Assembly: GCA_951804985.1 (NCBI GenBank)
Contig: OX638133.1
Location: 76,080,367-76,144,366 of the forward strand
DNA: 64,000 nt
Reading direction: 5' to 3'
DNA from: Dryomyza anilis
Taxonomy: Eukaryota; Arthropoda; Insecta; Diptera; Dryomyzidae
The position numbers were made by a program, and so were the translations under genes. This document shows, in pieces, positions 32,621 through 45,258 of the stretch (position 1 is its first letter; every line of letters starts with the position of its first letter). Under the pieces are notes generated by a model. It saw only the letters and a program-made list of their open reading frames with translations, did no database searches and was not told the DNA's origin.

Positions 32621-34860
32621 TTTATATTTTTGGTACAAACAATAATTAAATATATTGAAACAGATTGTTTTTTAAATTACCGTATATAAATTTGATATAT
32701 GAATAAATTTGAAAAGGTTTCCTTTTTGTGAAAAATTAATTTAAATTGCAAGGACAATGACCATTGATTAGATGTTCGCATTTAGAAGTTATGACTAAGT
32801 TTGTTTTATTATCCCTAAAACGAGGTTTGCAGCATTTCCACAAAAAGTGATTATTGATTAATTTTTTGAAACTTTGTACCACTGTATCTCAGGAGAAGGT
32901 GAGTCTTGAACTCTGGTAGATTTGGTGTGGAATGTCTCTAATACAAAAAGTTTTACTTACTAAAAAAAATGTTAAAATAATTTCAAGTCCAAATTTTTGT
33001 TTTTTGTTTTATTTTGAATGCACATTTATTTGATACTGAAAATGATTTTGTTAAATAGGGTTCAGTTTTTGCGATTTTCAAGTTTTAATTATTTTTCTCC
33101 CCTTTTATTTTTCATAGTCGAACCAAAAACAATATTGTAATTTTCTTTTCGGTGTTAGACGTACAAAACTATGCGCTACGATATATTTTTTATATATGCC
33201 GGCGAAATATAGCCAAGGGAAATTCAAAACAGTACAATAAATTTAAAATTTGTCTAAAATATACATTTAAAATTATTTGAAGTCACCTAAATCATTCACA
33301 CCTGTGTCCTATAAAGTTACAGCACATTTTGTTATGTTTGCAATTATAATAATGGTGGCTACCACATAATTTATTTTAATAAATTAGCCATTTCAAAAAC
33401 ACATTCACAAATGTATGGTTTTTGTGCCACAATGTGTAACGCGTAGACTTTGTACGCTAATTAATTATAAAATAAAGTAAAATACAAAATCACATATGGG
33501 ATCATGTTGCAAAATGTTGTGTTCTATGCATGCGCGTGTAAATTACTTACCTACTCAGAAAAAAGTTTTTCATTTACATGCTTCATTTACACTCAATGCT
33601 TAGTCTATATATATTTTGTTTTTGCAAAAACTTTACAGACGTAATATATTTTTTTTTTCAATAAATTAAATTTGAAATATGAGTATTTTCAATAATACAA
33701 AGATATGCCCTTCGAAATTGAATTTAAAATATTTTTTTTGTTTACACTCACAAAAATTGTTTCAAAATTTCTTAGAATTGTGGCTTAAAATAAAGTTTAT
33801 GAAATTTACTCCATACTTTAAATTGTGTTCAATCTTAATGGCTAAAATGTGTCAAAATTTTCAATGACTGACCCATTTTCATAATTTAAGACGTCATTTA
33901 AAATACAAAGAATCTCTACCAGGGGCCCTTTCGAAAAAGCAGTGCTATATCGAGATATTTAACTTATAATTACTTATAATACTTTTCACAACAATCGTAG
34001 AAGTAGTAGAAATGAGAATACTCTTTTTTGTCTACCATATAGAGAACTAATTATTTTGCCAATAGCTTTCAAAAGAATGTGTAATTTAGGTAACAACTGA
34101 CCACAGTATATAAGCTGTATTAGCTAAAACTTTTAGATTTTCTACCATTTCCACAAAAGAAGTTAACAATTCTATAAGTAGTCACTATATGATATACTGG
34201 AGGCATTTCTGATATGAAAAAAATAAAATATTTGTTAAAATTACATTTTTTTTTTAATTACTTTTGTTATTGAACTTTTGTGAGTGTGCAGTGTACACCC
34301 ACTTTTATTGAAAACAAAGTTGTTAATGTCTGCAAAGTATACGACACCTCCGTAAAAAGTAATTAATATAAGAAAATTATGTAAAAGTTCGGTACTGCGA
34401 ATTAAATTTACGTTTGTCTTATATCTTAATATAAATTATGTCATTCTCTTATCGAAAAATAGCCAAATATGAAAAACATTTTAACATTTATTAAATGAGT
34501 ATATATGAGAATAAATAATGAGAATAAATATTGTTTCTCTCTAAAAGTTCTAAGAAAATGTTTACATAAATAAAAAAAAAATAAAATCTAATCGAGTTTA
34601 AATCAAACACTTTGCAATTTAAAGAAATTGCTCCAATTTAGCATAAAATCGTTTTAAAATAAATTTCCGCCAATAACTACACGTTGCAAAAAAAAGTGCT
34701 CTCCAAAACACAATTTTGCAGGCATTAACATGTATGTTTGGAATTTTATGTAATCATAATGTATAATTGACTGATAACTCATTTGTAAACAGGGTTGTAT
34801 TGAGACTTGAGCAGTGTTGTAATAAGCTCTGACTTACATTATAATATCCCGGAAACATTT
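32621..34860. other. AT-rich sequence with a short element 'A' fragment
   Basis: 32868-32945 (CTTTGTACCACTGTATCTCA, GGAGAAGGTGAGTC, GATTTGGTGTGGAATG) matches the right end of foldback element 'A' at 400-550. The remainder has no repeat partner or credible coding frame; 33679-33867 is an AT-driven frame. Confidence 0.4.
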
Positions 34861-35080
34861 TAATGTTGCCCCTTTAAATGGAGTATGTTCTAATGGAAAC
34901 ATAATAATTACTACATTCAAATAAAATAAATATTTGAACCGAAACATAAATATGTTCAAAATAAAACATGATATTGAACGACCTGAATATAAATATGTTT
35001 CCAGTGAACCATATCAGTTGTTTTAGTTCAAAAAGTAGTATGTTTGCATAGAAACATATTTAAATATTTTTGGAAAGAAA
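34861..35080. repeat. Degenerate ATAAATATGTTC-type repeat
   Basis: Words such as ACATAAATATGTTCAAAATA and GACCTGAATATAAATATGTT occur in both orientations here and once more at 20400-20460. A decayed palindromic element is possible. Confidence 0.35.
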
Positions 35081-36540
35081 TCCTGAAAATAAAATAAAAT
35101 ATTGTTTTTTTATTAATTTTTATTAAAAGTCTTCAAACATGCACAGTCGGAATTTATAATAATTGAATACATATACAAATTTTTAAATGCATAATAAATA
35201 ATTGGTTTAAAACTGGAAGTACAAATGACACCATCAATGATACACATTTACACCAGCAGACGCTAAACCAGACGATCCAGGCTCGCTTTATATTTGGTAC
35301 AGTTACAGTTGATCTCAGTACAGCACATAGCGTAGGCAAGGAATTCACGGAGGCTTTTGTAAAAACATGCCAAATTCTGTTTGAAAATCGAAACACAGAT
35401 TTTTGTTTGTGGTTTTTTCACATTAATTTCAGAAATTATAGACTGCAAGTTATTATACTCTGTTGCTATTTGTAACACAATTTATATATTTATTTAATTT
35501 ACAAATAACAAAATTATTTCCGACGCGAACACGTTTTCTCAACGAACAACAAAAGACACGTACGCAGAAAATGCCGATCACCGAGTGCTCAACGAGTGCA
35601 AACTTCGTATACAAGAAGAATGTTGCAAGAATACACTTATTTAAATGCAATTTCTTTATTGTTTGTTTTTAAACATCAATATGTTCAAACGATGGCAAAA
35701 GATGGCGTAGGTAGAAAATGCTGCACAACGTTGCCAACTACGTCAGTCGATTAATTATCGAATTAAGACGAGCGTTGCGAACATACTATGTATTTAGATT
35801 TGACTAGCATTTTCTGTGTTTCGAAACATAGTTTTAACCAAGTAAATTGCCAAGAAATAGTTTATTCAAATGCAATTAAAATTTTATGTTGATATTGTAA
35901 CATATTTATGGTAAATTTGACAGTTTCTGATGGACAATGTTTATACGTGAACAAAAATAAATTCAATTTCGATTATAATTTAATTACACTTCATTCCTAA
36001 TACATGTATGGTAATTTCGTATTACTTTTTAATTACATTCAAACATATTCAAACAAATCTTTTCTATCCGTGTATGAATAGTAATGCAATCAAAAACCAC
36101 ATTTAAATCAATAAATTTAGATTACAACAATTAATGGTCATCATTAATAAGAAGAAACTACCAAACAACTACTATAGAAAATACAAATTTATATGCAACA
36201 AAGCAAACAACATGGTATTTTAAATAATAGTGCAAACATTAAACAATCTTCAAAGTCCCGCTTAATCTAGGAAGTATCTTATAGACTTTTTATCTAAGAA
36301 TGCTTCTACACGTTGCAGCTTCAGTTACACGATTGCAATTTCCAACTGCGTTTTCCAGTGCCAGAATATATTATTGCGCTCTAAAACTTAATGTGAAATT
36401 AACTACCCATACTTCGCGTATAACGTAGTAAATAAACATTTTCTGTGAGGGCGTTCAAAATGGGAAATAAGCAAATAGTGTGATACTTTTATAAATTGGA
36501 AAAGAGCATGTTGACTATTACAATTTGGCGATATTAAAAA
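35081..36540. other. Mixed island 35150-35760, then AT-rich sequence
   Basis: 35154-35650 is notably less AT-rich and open on the minus strand in two overlapping frames (35154-35396 and 35263-35478). One encodes a Cys-rich peptide (for example AYAMCCTEINCNCTKY). The second opens at GTG, and neither matches a family I know. AACTTGCAG precedes part of the second frame and could act as an acceptor. It may be a decayed transposon, an exon or a non-coding island; I cannot decide. Confidence 0.3.
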
Positions 36541-36790
36541 TTTAAAAAGATTTTAACGTGGAGACCCTTTGGAATACCGGTTTCGGTTCTGATTCCAAGA
36601 TTCTTAAAATATCGATTCTGGTTGTAACATAAAAAATGGGTTCCGGTTTCATCCATTTTGTAAAAACGGTACCGATTCCGGTTTCAAAAATCGAATCGGT
36701 TCCCAACCAGTTCCACACAACTTTTAATAACGGTTTCGAATCTGGTTTCAAAAATCGAAACGGTTCCGATGCCGGTTTTTAGTCTGGTTC
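36541..36790 (+). repeat. Dispersed repeat 'D' (CGGTTTC-rich), copy 2
   Basis: CCTTTGGAATACCGGTTTCG, GGTTCCGGTTTCATCC and three further GGTTTCRAA words. It corresponds to 28251-28395. The minus frame 36542-36751 is repeat sequence. Confidence 0.5.
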
Positions 36791-36989
36791 TATGCGGCCC
36801 TTGAATAAAATTTTTTAAACCTCGATATTTTGATACGAAATTTGGCTCTTATTTCAATTTTCCCTGATTCTGCAAATTAAAATATTTTCTATTGATACGG
36901 TTACGAAATATAGGGAATGGAAGTTTTTACAGAATTACAAAAAGGAGGTAAAATATCCCATATAGAAATTGAGCTAGGATCATGATCGT

Positions 36990-37165
36990 AAAATGAATAT
37001 CTCGTGCTGCTGGCGCTACAATATAATAGGTGAGCTAGTCCGCTGTTAGATTTGACTTATTTTCGAACTTAATATTATTGTACTGCAAAACCATTCATAA
37101 ACTAAATTTCATGGCAGTGTACTTTTAATGTTATTGTGTATACGGGCAGACAGACGGACATGGCT
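36990..37165 (-). mobile_element. Decayed DINE-like fragment
   Basis: On minus: TAGCCATGTCCGTCTGTCTG, a partly preserved middle (ATGAAATTTAGTTTATGAAT) and a degraded continuation. It is more diverged than any type I or type II copy and may be a third subfamily. Confidence 0.45.
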
Positions 37166-37474
37166 ATAAAATAGTAAAAATTCTTCGGTCGATATCTGGA
37201 AAACTTATCCGTATAAAAATATTTTAGACCTCATTTTCGGAATCTACGGGTCATTTTAAATTATACAAAAATAGATCAAAATCAAATATGATCAAATTTT
37301 TTTTGTGGTAAAATATATTGAAATTAATTTCTATTCATTTTACTAGTTCTTTTATTCGGATTAAAACAGATTCTATATCCATTTATATGCCAATAGATAT
37401 AGATTGTATTAAAAATATGAGAAAATGGAAACGAAATTTCTAAAAAAAAAAATGGAACTGTCATATTTGGTTCT

Positions 37475-38130
37475 CAGTTAGTATAGTTATAAAACTGTCA
37501 TAAATTGGTTACAGTTCTAAATAGAATCTTTTTGGCAACAATAACCGACTTATCAGTTGATAGAACCAGTTAAGTGGGTTGAGCAATGAATTGGTTGGCG
37601 CAAAATATTTATATTTTATGTGTGTATATAACTACTATAATTAACTAATACCAATTTTACACAATATATTGATTATTAAGGATCAATAAAGGGCACCACA
37701 ATATTTGCATAAGCAAATGCAGTCACAGAAACGACATCGTAGGAATTGGCAAATGCTTGGAAACGCCTTAAGTTCATACAACATGACCGCACACGTACAG
37801 TAAAGACCTAGATTAATATTTTTCATTTATGCGAAATCAGACAAAGTCAATCAAATAGTGATTTCAATTAATTATCTAAATGCACACAAATTTACTGAAA
37901 ATGTAAATTAATGCATCAATATTTACGACTACCTTAATATAATAAGCAATTTGATAGAATAGTATTAATATTTTTCATATTTATATTTAAGACATGCCCA
38001 AACAACTTACTCGGTTCTCTCAAGCGCTTAGTCGGTTGTTATTGTCAAAAATAAAAGAGTTGTAGGTTGTACTGCAACCACAATTTAGTACAGTTTTAGA
38101 ACCGTTGGGAGTGTGTATAGACTAATTTTT
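37475..38130. mobile_element. Foldback element 'F' with diverged arms
   Basis: The reverse complement of about 37475-37605 (TGCTCAACCCACTTAACTGG, TTCTATCAAC, AAGTCGGTTATTGTTGCC) aligns with 37992-38125 (TGCCCAAACAACTTACTCGG, TTCTCTCAAG, TAGTCGGTTGTTATTGTC), ending near GTACAGTTTTAGAACCGTTG. About 390 bp lie between the arms. A third related arm is at 40195-40330. No coding frame. Confidence 0.55.
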
Positions 38131-38579
38131 CGCCAACAAATTTGTAGACAATTCGAATTAACCGAATGAAGTTAGTTGGTACAATTAACTTTTTCGTTCA
38201 TCCAACTTCATGGCAAAAGAGGATTTTTCTGTGTGTATATATAAAAAATATTACTAATCCGCTGAAAAATAAAACACATCACATATTAAATAATTTGCCT
38301 GAAATAAACGAGTCACATTCTGCACTGTTGCAACTAATTAATAAACCAGAAAATTTGCCGAAAATTGAGTGTAGAATAATTAACATGAAAAGCGTGAATA
38401 TTGTTCGTCTGTCTGTGTCGCATGAATGTGGCAGAAATATTGCCCGACAGTCAATTGATTTATTTATTGATGCTTGTAGCGTAATTTGCACTGACTAAAA
38501 CAGTTGTCGCCTTAGTTTAAAGTAAATCAATTTAAAGTGTTCAATTCATGGCAGATAAAAATAGAGACAGTCCACATAA
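38131..38579. other. Sequence with a 110-codon ATG frame
   Basis: 38166-38498 (plus) is open from ATG for 110 codons. The peptide (for example LPEINESHSALLQLINKPEN) is less biased than most frames here, but there is no domain, no promoter cue, and it directly follows the foldback element. It may be chance or a transposon relic. Confidence 0.25.
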
Positions 38580-38715
38580 TAAAAATAATAATATGTTTGG
38601 AGTATATTCGTGAAGAACTTAGGCTGAGCTCTCTCGCTATTTGAGCAGTGCGTTATATTGTTATATTTGTGCTTAAAATGGTGGGACCTACAGTTTAATA
38701 CCTACGGCGGGTGAC
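38580..38715 (-). mobile_element. tRNA-SINE 3' fragment
   Basis: On minus: CCGTAGGTATTAAACTGTAG, GTCCCACCATTTT, CTCAAATAGCGAGAGAGCTC, AGCCTAAGTTCTTC and a CATATTATTATTTT tail. It matches the last 120 bp of the SINE family; the tRNA-like head is missing (5'-truncated or deleted). Confidence 0.7.
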
Positions 38716-40194
38716 TTTAAATTAATACCTTCATATGCAACTTTAAATTAATTTATATATGTATAAAGTGTCCTTTTCACCATATTGTTATTTATACTAT
38801 CAGCACTACCAGCATTTGTTTATTGGTAGATCAGAAATAATTTGAGGAACTATAAAATAAAGGTTAATTTTTAGACGAGGATAACAAACTTCGCCCAAAA
38901 ACAGAACACTGGTCCCCTATGGACAGAACAAGGACTGATATTATGCTATCTATAACTGACAATTCGTCATCTCCAATGACAAATCCATGTAAAACTGATC
39001 GGAAACTGAAACTGTTTATAGCTCGACCACTTCATTGACAAATATTATCTTGCCACGATCATGTTTTTCCTAATAGGATATATTTATCAACTTTAATTTC
39101 TTCTATATCGTCATCTCTAAAGTCACCCATATTTTAATCGATATCTATCTTCAAATCATGTTTAACTCATTTTTTCATTACTTCGAAAGATATAACTTTA
39201 GAAATAGCACTTAGTCCATTAACATTCAAAGACCACTAAACATTTCTAATAAAAACTGACCCATATATTAAAATTTTGTGCTACTAACAAATAAATTTCA
39301 AATAAAATAAGACCTAAATAAAATAAAAAAAACTGTGTTGTAAAATTTAAAAATTTAACTACAACAATTAATGTTACAAAGAACCAATGTTTAAATGTCC
39401 AGTATAAAAACACATGCGAAAATTGTAGTGTACTTGTGGAAAAACTAATAATAGTTGACATTTACGAAGCAACAGAAGCAACAGAAAAACTAAAACACAT
39501 GAATGGGAAAACAACTTAAAATGCTATAATCATCAATTTTTATTTTATAACTTCAAATTGACCGTTTAATTTTGAACCAACCATAAAAGTGTTTCACACG
39601 CAGAAAACTTGCACAAGTATACTGGGTCGGGTTGACAAAGTGTATGGGTGACAATGTATTTTGTTGACATCAACTCAGAGACTAGCAATAATAATAGAAT
39701 TGTAAATGCAGCAATTGAAAGCAGAAAAAATTATTTGAGTTGTCTTAAAATTTTGAACTTTAAAATCAAATTTGGCTATTAAATAAATGTATTTTTAACT
39801 ACTAACTAAATAATAATTAAATTTTACATTCGCCGAATTTGAGTATTTGTTAATTTTAATTTTTATTACAAGGACATTTCTGAGTGCATTTTAAAATTAA
39901 TAGCACAACAACAGTGTAAATATTATTGAACTAATGGTATGCATTCTATTGTTTCACTTTTCAAATCTAATACAGGTATTGTTTCTGGCTTCCTTGGAGC
40001 AGCAGACATGTTAATTTGAAGGAAATATTTGTACAGTGATTTTTTTTTCATTTCTGTTTCTTTTTTTAATTTCGTTATTTTTTTTAATTTCGCGATTTTT
40101 TTTTATTTTAGTCTAATGCTACTTTTGAAGAATACATTGTATTTAAATATTTTAGGTAAAATCATATACCTCTACACACAGAATAGAGATTTGT
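38716..40194. other. AT-rich sequence
   Basis: No recognised feature. 38880-39240 is slightly less AT-rich without a coding frame. 39246-39461 (minus) and 40029-40304 (plus) are AT-driven frames. Confidence 0.35.
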
Positions 40195-40330
40195 TGCGCC
40201 AATCAACTTATTGCCCAACCAACATATTCAGTTCTTTCAACCTCTTTATTGTCAATACTAGAAGAGTTTTAGTTTGTACTGGAACCAATCTCGAACTGTT
40301 TTAGAACAATTTAGTAAAGAATTAGAAACG
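40195..40330 (+). repeat. Single arm of foldback element 'F'
   Basis: GCGCCAATCAACTTATTGCC, CAACCAACATATTCAGTTCT, TTCAACCTCTTTATTGTC and GAACTGTTTTAGAACAA align with 37992-38125 and with the inverted left arm at 37475-37605. Confidence 0.5.
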
Positions 40331-40699
40331 TTGGGAGTTTGTAAAGGCTAATATTTCACTTGTATAGGATTATATGTCAAAGCTGCAAATAATTGTTTAA
40401 ACAATTCGATTTAACTTGGTAATTTTAACTTGGTAAAAAATGCTGCAGAAATGATTAAAAAGTGGTGAGTCTTGTAATTTGGTGGCTGAAATAAAATATA
40501 AAATTATTATTTTTAAAATTATAAAATATTATGTTTGAGATATATGTTTTGTGAAATAATATGATATTGATTATTATTTAAATAAATGTTTAAAATTACT
40601 TCTCGATTTTATCGATTTTTAAATTTCAACCACCAAATCATTAAACCACTATAATTTGTTAGAAAGGGATTGAACTAAAAAAAAAATGGAAAATCAATG

Positions 40700-40978
40700 A
40701 CAAAGTAAAAATTTGTATTTTTATTTTTTTAAATTTCAAATTTACTTTTAAAAACGGAATAAATCATAGGTTTCGAAGATATGATATACCATTGGACAGG
40801 TAATTTAATTTTTTAAAACATTCATTCAAAATCTATATTTTTATACCCTACACCTATGAGGTACAGGGTATATTAACTTTGTGCATATATTGTAACGCCC
40901 CTTAGGAGGCGTGTCCGGTATGGAAAAGTATATATATTCTTGATCAGCATCACTACCCGAGTCCGTTTAGCCATGTCC

Positions 40979-41018
<40 letters not shown>

Positions 41019-41990
41019 TGCTGTCTTGCTGTCTTGCTGTCCGAATACAGAATAACTTGAGAAATACTGATCAGAATGCAATGAAATTTCTCAATATATT
41101 TTAGCCAAAAGTAGGAACTGAGTTTGAAAATGAGCCAAATCGGTCAACGGACACGCCCACCTCCCATACAAGTTACTTTTTTATAACTCTTTCTGAACTA
41201 ATAACTCGAAAAGTATTCAAGGTATAGTTATAAAATTTAAAAGCTATTATTAGAATTCACCTATAAAAATGTGCTCCAAAAATGGGCGTGAACCGCCCAC
41301 TTTTTTTTTTCATTATTTCCCGGGTTTTCATAGTGGAAATTTGATTCGTAAATTATTAAAATCAAATCTATGAAATATTAGCATGTCAAAATTTTGAATA
41401 TAGGCGTGGTCCGCCCAATTATATTTTTCAAATTTTTTTTAGTTTTTTTATACTTTTATATACATTTTTTAATTTATAGGGATATAAGACGTAAATTTCT
41501 GATATGTGAATAATATTCTGAGGGTGGGGAGGTTCAGCATAACTAAAAACTTTAAAATTAAGGTATGCAATTAAATATCCCACATTAATATCCCCACCAA
41601 AGGTGTAGGGTATTCCATAGTCGGGCCCGACCGACTATAAAAATCCGCTCCATGTGACCGAACTTACCCATGTGACCTAACTTTCCCAACTCGTTTTATT
41701 TTTGAAAAGTTCAACACGTTTATTTTAAGAAAGGAAGAAATGGTGGGAATTGAAGATGTGGTATACCATTGGAAAGGTAATTGATATATCTAAAAATAGA
41801 GTGAAAAATTGTTATTCATTTATCAACATTTTCTACTTTATAATAAATTTTCTTGACTATGTTATGTCCGTCATATGCATCTTTTAAACACCCTGTATCT
41901 TAAACTGGGTGCACAATTAGACATTTTTTTACTAGACATTTTCTGAATTATTGACATCGATGAACCAAACATCCTGTATATACACAACAA
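40700..41990 (+). repeat. Dispersed repeat 'C', copy 2, split by a type I element
   Basis: The left part 40700-40842 (AAAAATTTGTATTTTTATTT, TGATATACCATTGGACAGGT) and the right part 41695-41990 (GGTGGGAATTGAAGATGTGG, TATACCATTGGAAAGGTAA, CACCCTGTATCTTAAACTGG, CAAACATCCTGTATAT) match repeat 'C' at 12280-13532. The short GGTATACCATTGGA segment occurs on both sides, so the host may have had an internal repeat. Confidence 0.5.
40843..41694 (+). mobile_element. DINE-1/mini-me-like element, type I, copy 6 (near full length)
   Basis: 852 bp. ATACCCTACACCTATGAGGT, AACGCCCCTTAGGAGGCGTG, TATATATATTCTTGATCAGC, nine GTCT units at 40977-41012, three CTTGCTGT units, CGGTCAACGGACACGCCCAC, GGGCGTGAACCGCCCA, TTTCCCGGGTTTTCATAGTG, hairpin ATAGTCGG-GCCCGA-CCGACTAT and CCCAACTCGT. 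It lies inside repeat 'C'. A good reference copy for the family together with 31683-32534. Confidence 0.88.
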
Positions 41991-43090
41991 AAATCAACCA
42001 ACTATAACTACATAAATCCATCAAAATCATACACAGAAATACAATACATTCTACACAGAAATACAATATAATGTACAATAAACTAACAGACAACCAAGAA
42101 AAATGGCTACAAATTTACAATAAAACATCGTAATCGACAAAAGCTTAGAATAGAAATTGAAAAATAATAAAATCCTGATGAAATGGTTGACTCAACAAAG
42201 TGAAGGCACAAAAGAAAACTAAATAAATAAATATTTGCTAAGAAATATTAAATCAAAAACACTGCAACATGCAAAAATATCTGGAAATTAGAACATGCTC
42301 TGTGAACAACAATGAAATATGATACAACTCTAAAATAGTTGGCAACGCCGGAAGCAGCTATCAAGCCAGCTACTGATATGGCCATATTGCTGCATGGCAT
42401 GGCGTTGGCAATACAATTGATTGATGACGATTGTGGTTGGAAAGTGTGTGGGCTCACAAATGCGCACAGTGCTGCACAACATTTTATTGTTTTATTTTAA
42501 ATGCTACAGAATAGCGTTGCCACATAGTTGATAGTTTAGTGCAAGACTGTTCGTTTATGGATTTTATGTTATAAATCACGATTTGCAAATAATTTGCCTG
42601 CATGAGAAAGAATTGTTTCCGGTAAAATGCAATGTTCGAAGAAGTGCAGATAAGTCATTTTTCACATATAAATATTTGAGTAGTTTTATGTTTGTTCTGA
42701 GCACGTTCTGGCATAAAGCAAATCAACGTTTGAAAGTAAAGCGATGTGTGTATTGTTACTTTTTATATATTTATCTAAATACATTCAAATTTTAAACGAA
42801 ATTAGTATTTATTTAAACAAATTTTTATTAAATTTATTTGATTTATACTTATAATAAAAATGTTTACTAGTTATGAGCAAATGCAAGAACAAAAACATCG
42901 ACAGGTTGATATTGTTCTTATTCTTGCAAAAAAGGCAAAAACAGGAGTCATCCTTTTTTGCATATTACTAATGTTTACTAAAAAACAAATTATAAATTTT
43001 ACCCTTTCTCCAAATAGAAGTAAATGTTTTCTCAAACCAGACATTTTCAGTAAAAATTAAAAAATTCCGTATCCATTAAAACAACAAAAA
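41991..43090. other. AT-rich sequence with an island at 42280-42480
   Basis: 42280-42480 has words such as GGCAACGCCGGAAGCAGCTA and TGGCATGGCGTTGGCAATAC. The minus frame 42248-42457 through it shows no domain. Probably non-coding single-copy DNA. Confidence 0.35.
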
Positions 43091-43713
43091 ACGAGTTGGG
43101 AAAGTTAGGTCACATGGGTAAGTTCGGTCATATGGGACGTACTGTTATAGTCGATCGGGCCCGACCATGGGATACCCTACACCTTAATGTGAGATATTTA
43201 ATTGTATACCTCATAATATTATTCACATATCAGAAATTTACGTCTCATATAATTTAAAAAATTGATATAAAAGTATAAAATATCTAATAAAAAAATTTTA
43301 AAAATAAAAGTGGGCGGACCACGCCTATATTTAATATCTTGTAAGGCAAATATTTCAGAGATTTGATTTTAATAATTTACGGATCAAACTTCCACTATGA
43401 AAACCCGGGAAATAATGAAAAAAAAAAAGTGGGCGGATCACGCCCATTTTTGGACCACATATTTTTAGGTGAATTATAACAATCCCTTTTAAATTTTATA
43501 ACTATATTTTGAATACTTTTCGAGTTATTAGTTCCTAAAGAGTTATATAAAAGTGACTTGTATGGGAGGTGGGCGTGTCCGTTGACCGATTTGGCTCATT
43601 TTCAAACTTAGTTCCTACTTTTGGCTAAAATATATTGAGACGAAATTTCATCGTATTCTGATCAGTATTTCTCAAGATTTTCTGTATTCGGACAGCAAGA
43701 CAGCAAGACAGCA

Positions 43714-43769
<56 letters not shown>

Positions 43770-43905
43770 GGACATGGCTAAACGGACTCGGGTAGTGATG
43801 CTGATCAAGAATATATATACTTTTCCATACCGGACACGCCTCCTAAGGGGCGTTACAATATATGCACAAAGTTAATATACCCTGTACCTCATAGGTGTAG
43901 GGTAT
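43091..43905 (-). mobile_element. DINE-1/mini-me-like element, type I subfamily b, copy 7
   Basis: It shares with 58968-59750 several changes absent from other type I copies: GTTATAGTCGATCGGGCCCG at the hairpin, loss of most of the CCCCACC...AAATTAAGG block, and TAAAAGTATAAAATATCTA. It carries a long GACA array (about 43719-43768). It abuts a second partial copy head-to-tail. Confidence 0.82.
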
Positions 43906-43910
43906 AAAAA

Positions 43911-44482
43911 TTGAAAAATATAATTGGGCGGACCACGCCTATATTTAAAATTTTGAAAGGCTAATATTTCATAGATTTGATTTTAATAATTTACGGATGA
44001 AATTTTTACTATGAAAACCCGGGATATAATGAAAAAAAAAAGTGGGCGGATCACGCCCATTTTTGGACCACATATTTTTAGGTAAATTCTAACAATATTT
44101 TTTAATTTTTATAACTATACCTTGAATACTTTTCGAAATATTAGTTTCGAAAGAGTTATATAAAAGTGACTTGTATGGGAGGTGGGCGTGTCCGTTGACC
44201 GATTTTGCTCATTTTCAAACTCAGTGCCTACTTTTGGCTAAAATATATTGAGACGAAATTTCATCGCATTCTGATCAGTATTTCTCAAGTTATTTTGTAT
44301 TCGGACAGCAAGACAGCAAGACAGCAAGACGGACAGACAGACAGACGGACATGGCTAAACGGACTCGGGTAGTGATGCTGATCAAGAATATATATACTTT
44401 TCCATACCGGACACGCCTCCTAAGGGGCGTTACAATATATGCACAAAGTTAATATACCCTGTACCTCATAGGTGTAGGGTAT
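43911..44482 (-). mobile_element. DINE-like type I element, 3'-truncated tandem copy
   Basis: It begins at AAAAATTGAAAAATATAATT directly after the ATACCC end of copy 43091-43905 and runs through the CCCGGG block, CGGTCAACGGACACGCCCAC, a short GACA tract and the 5' end at 44482. It lacks the 3' hairpin end. Sequence details (TTAGTTTCGAAAGAGTT, GGTAAATTCTAACAATA) are like copy 31683-32534, not like its neighbour, so it is not a simple duplication of that neighbour. Confidence 0.8.
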
Positions 44483-45115
44483 AAAAAACAAAATACACTA
44501 AAACTTAAATTTTGCATAAACAAAGAAAATTAAATATAAATTTATAAAGCTTTCATATAATCATTTTTAAATTATGACATATGTATATTCAAAATGTTAT
44601 TGAAACCACCTCATTAAATATAGTTTGACTTACTCAATATGGCATTATCTTGCGATGTCTCATTAAAACACCTTTTACATGTACCGCAAGTCAAAATAAA
44701 ATTTCCGGTTTTAACACAATTTGTATTATTATTTACAAAAGAACACAAAAAAAATTCAATAAAACCATCATAAATCGCATTTAAATACGAATATCGGCTC
44801 AAGAAGAAGGCCACCAAAGTGGCTGGTTGGCGCAAAGATTGCCAACTGTCAAAGGAATTTGATATGTTTGACAGTTATCGGCATGAACTAAGTGCACAAG
44901 AAAGAGACAAAGTGAGCTCACTTCATGCATCCTCTACTTTTGGTGTTGTATTTGTCTGCTCTTGGTTGACAGGCACCTTCATTCCGAATGAATGCCAAAA
45001 GGTGTCGCCATACATTTTGACAGTTAAACATATTTAGTGAAAGATGAAGAGATCGGCGGAAAAACATACTCGAGTAACGTCGTCTGTTTGTTTGCAATTC
45101 GCAATCGATAGCACA

Positions 45116-45123
45116 TATCGATA
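45116..45123. promoter_or_regulatory. TATCGATA (DRE-like) motif
   Basis: Exact match to the Drosophila DNA-replication-related element, bound by DREF and common in housekeeping promoters. A second GCAATCGATAGC lies 12 bp upstream. An 8-bp palindrome occurs by chance fairly often, so this is only suggestive. Confidence 0.3.
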
Positions 45124-45244
45124 ACAATTTGCGGTGTGTTTTATTTAAAAAATTGTATTCTTCTTTTTTTTCATTTATTTTTAGACGTTTTCCCTTAAAT
45201 AAACGCATAAATTTGTATTTTTACTTGTAGGCTAATTATGCGAA

Positions 45245-45258
45245 TTGACAGCTGTCAA
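45245..45258. promoter_or_regulatory. TTGACAGCTGTCAA palindrome (TGIF/achi-vis-like site)
   Basis: A perfect 14-bp palindrome containing TGACAGCTGTCA, the known consensus of TGIF-class homeodomain proteins (achintya/vismay in Drosophila), with a central E-box CAGCTG. Function is inferred from the motif only. Confidence 0.35.

Noticed and set aside
38166..38498. 110-codon ATG frame
   Set aside because: No domain, no promoter or poly(A) cue, follows a foldback element; one frame of this length is expected by chance in 64 kb.
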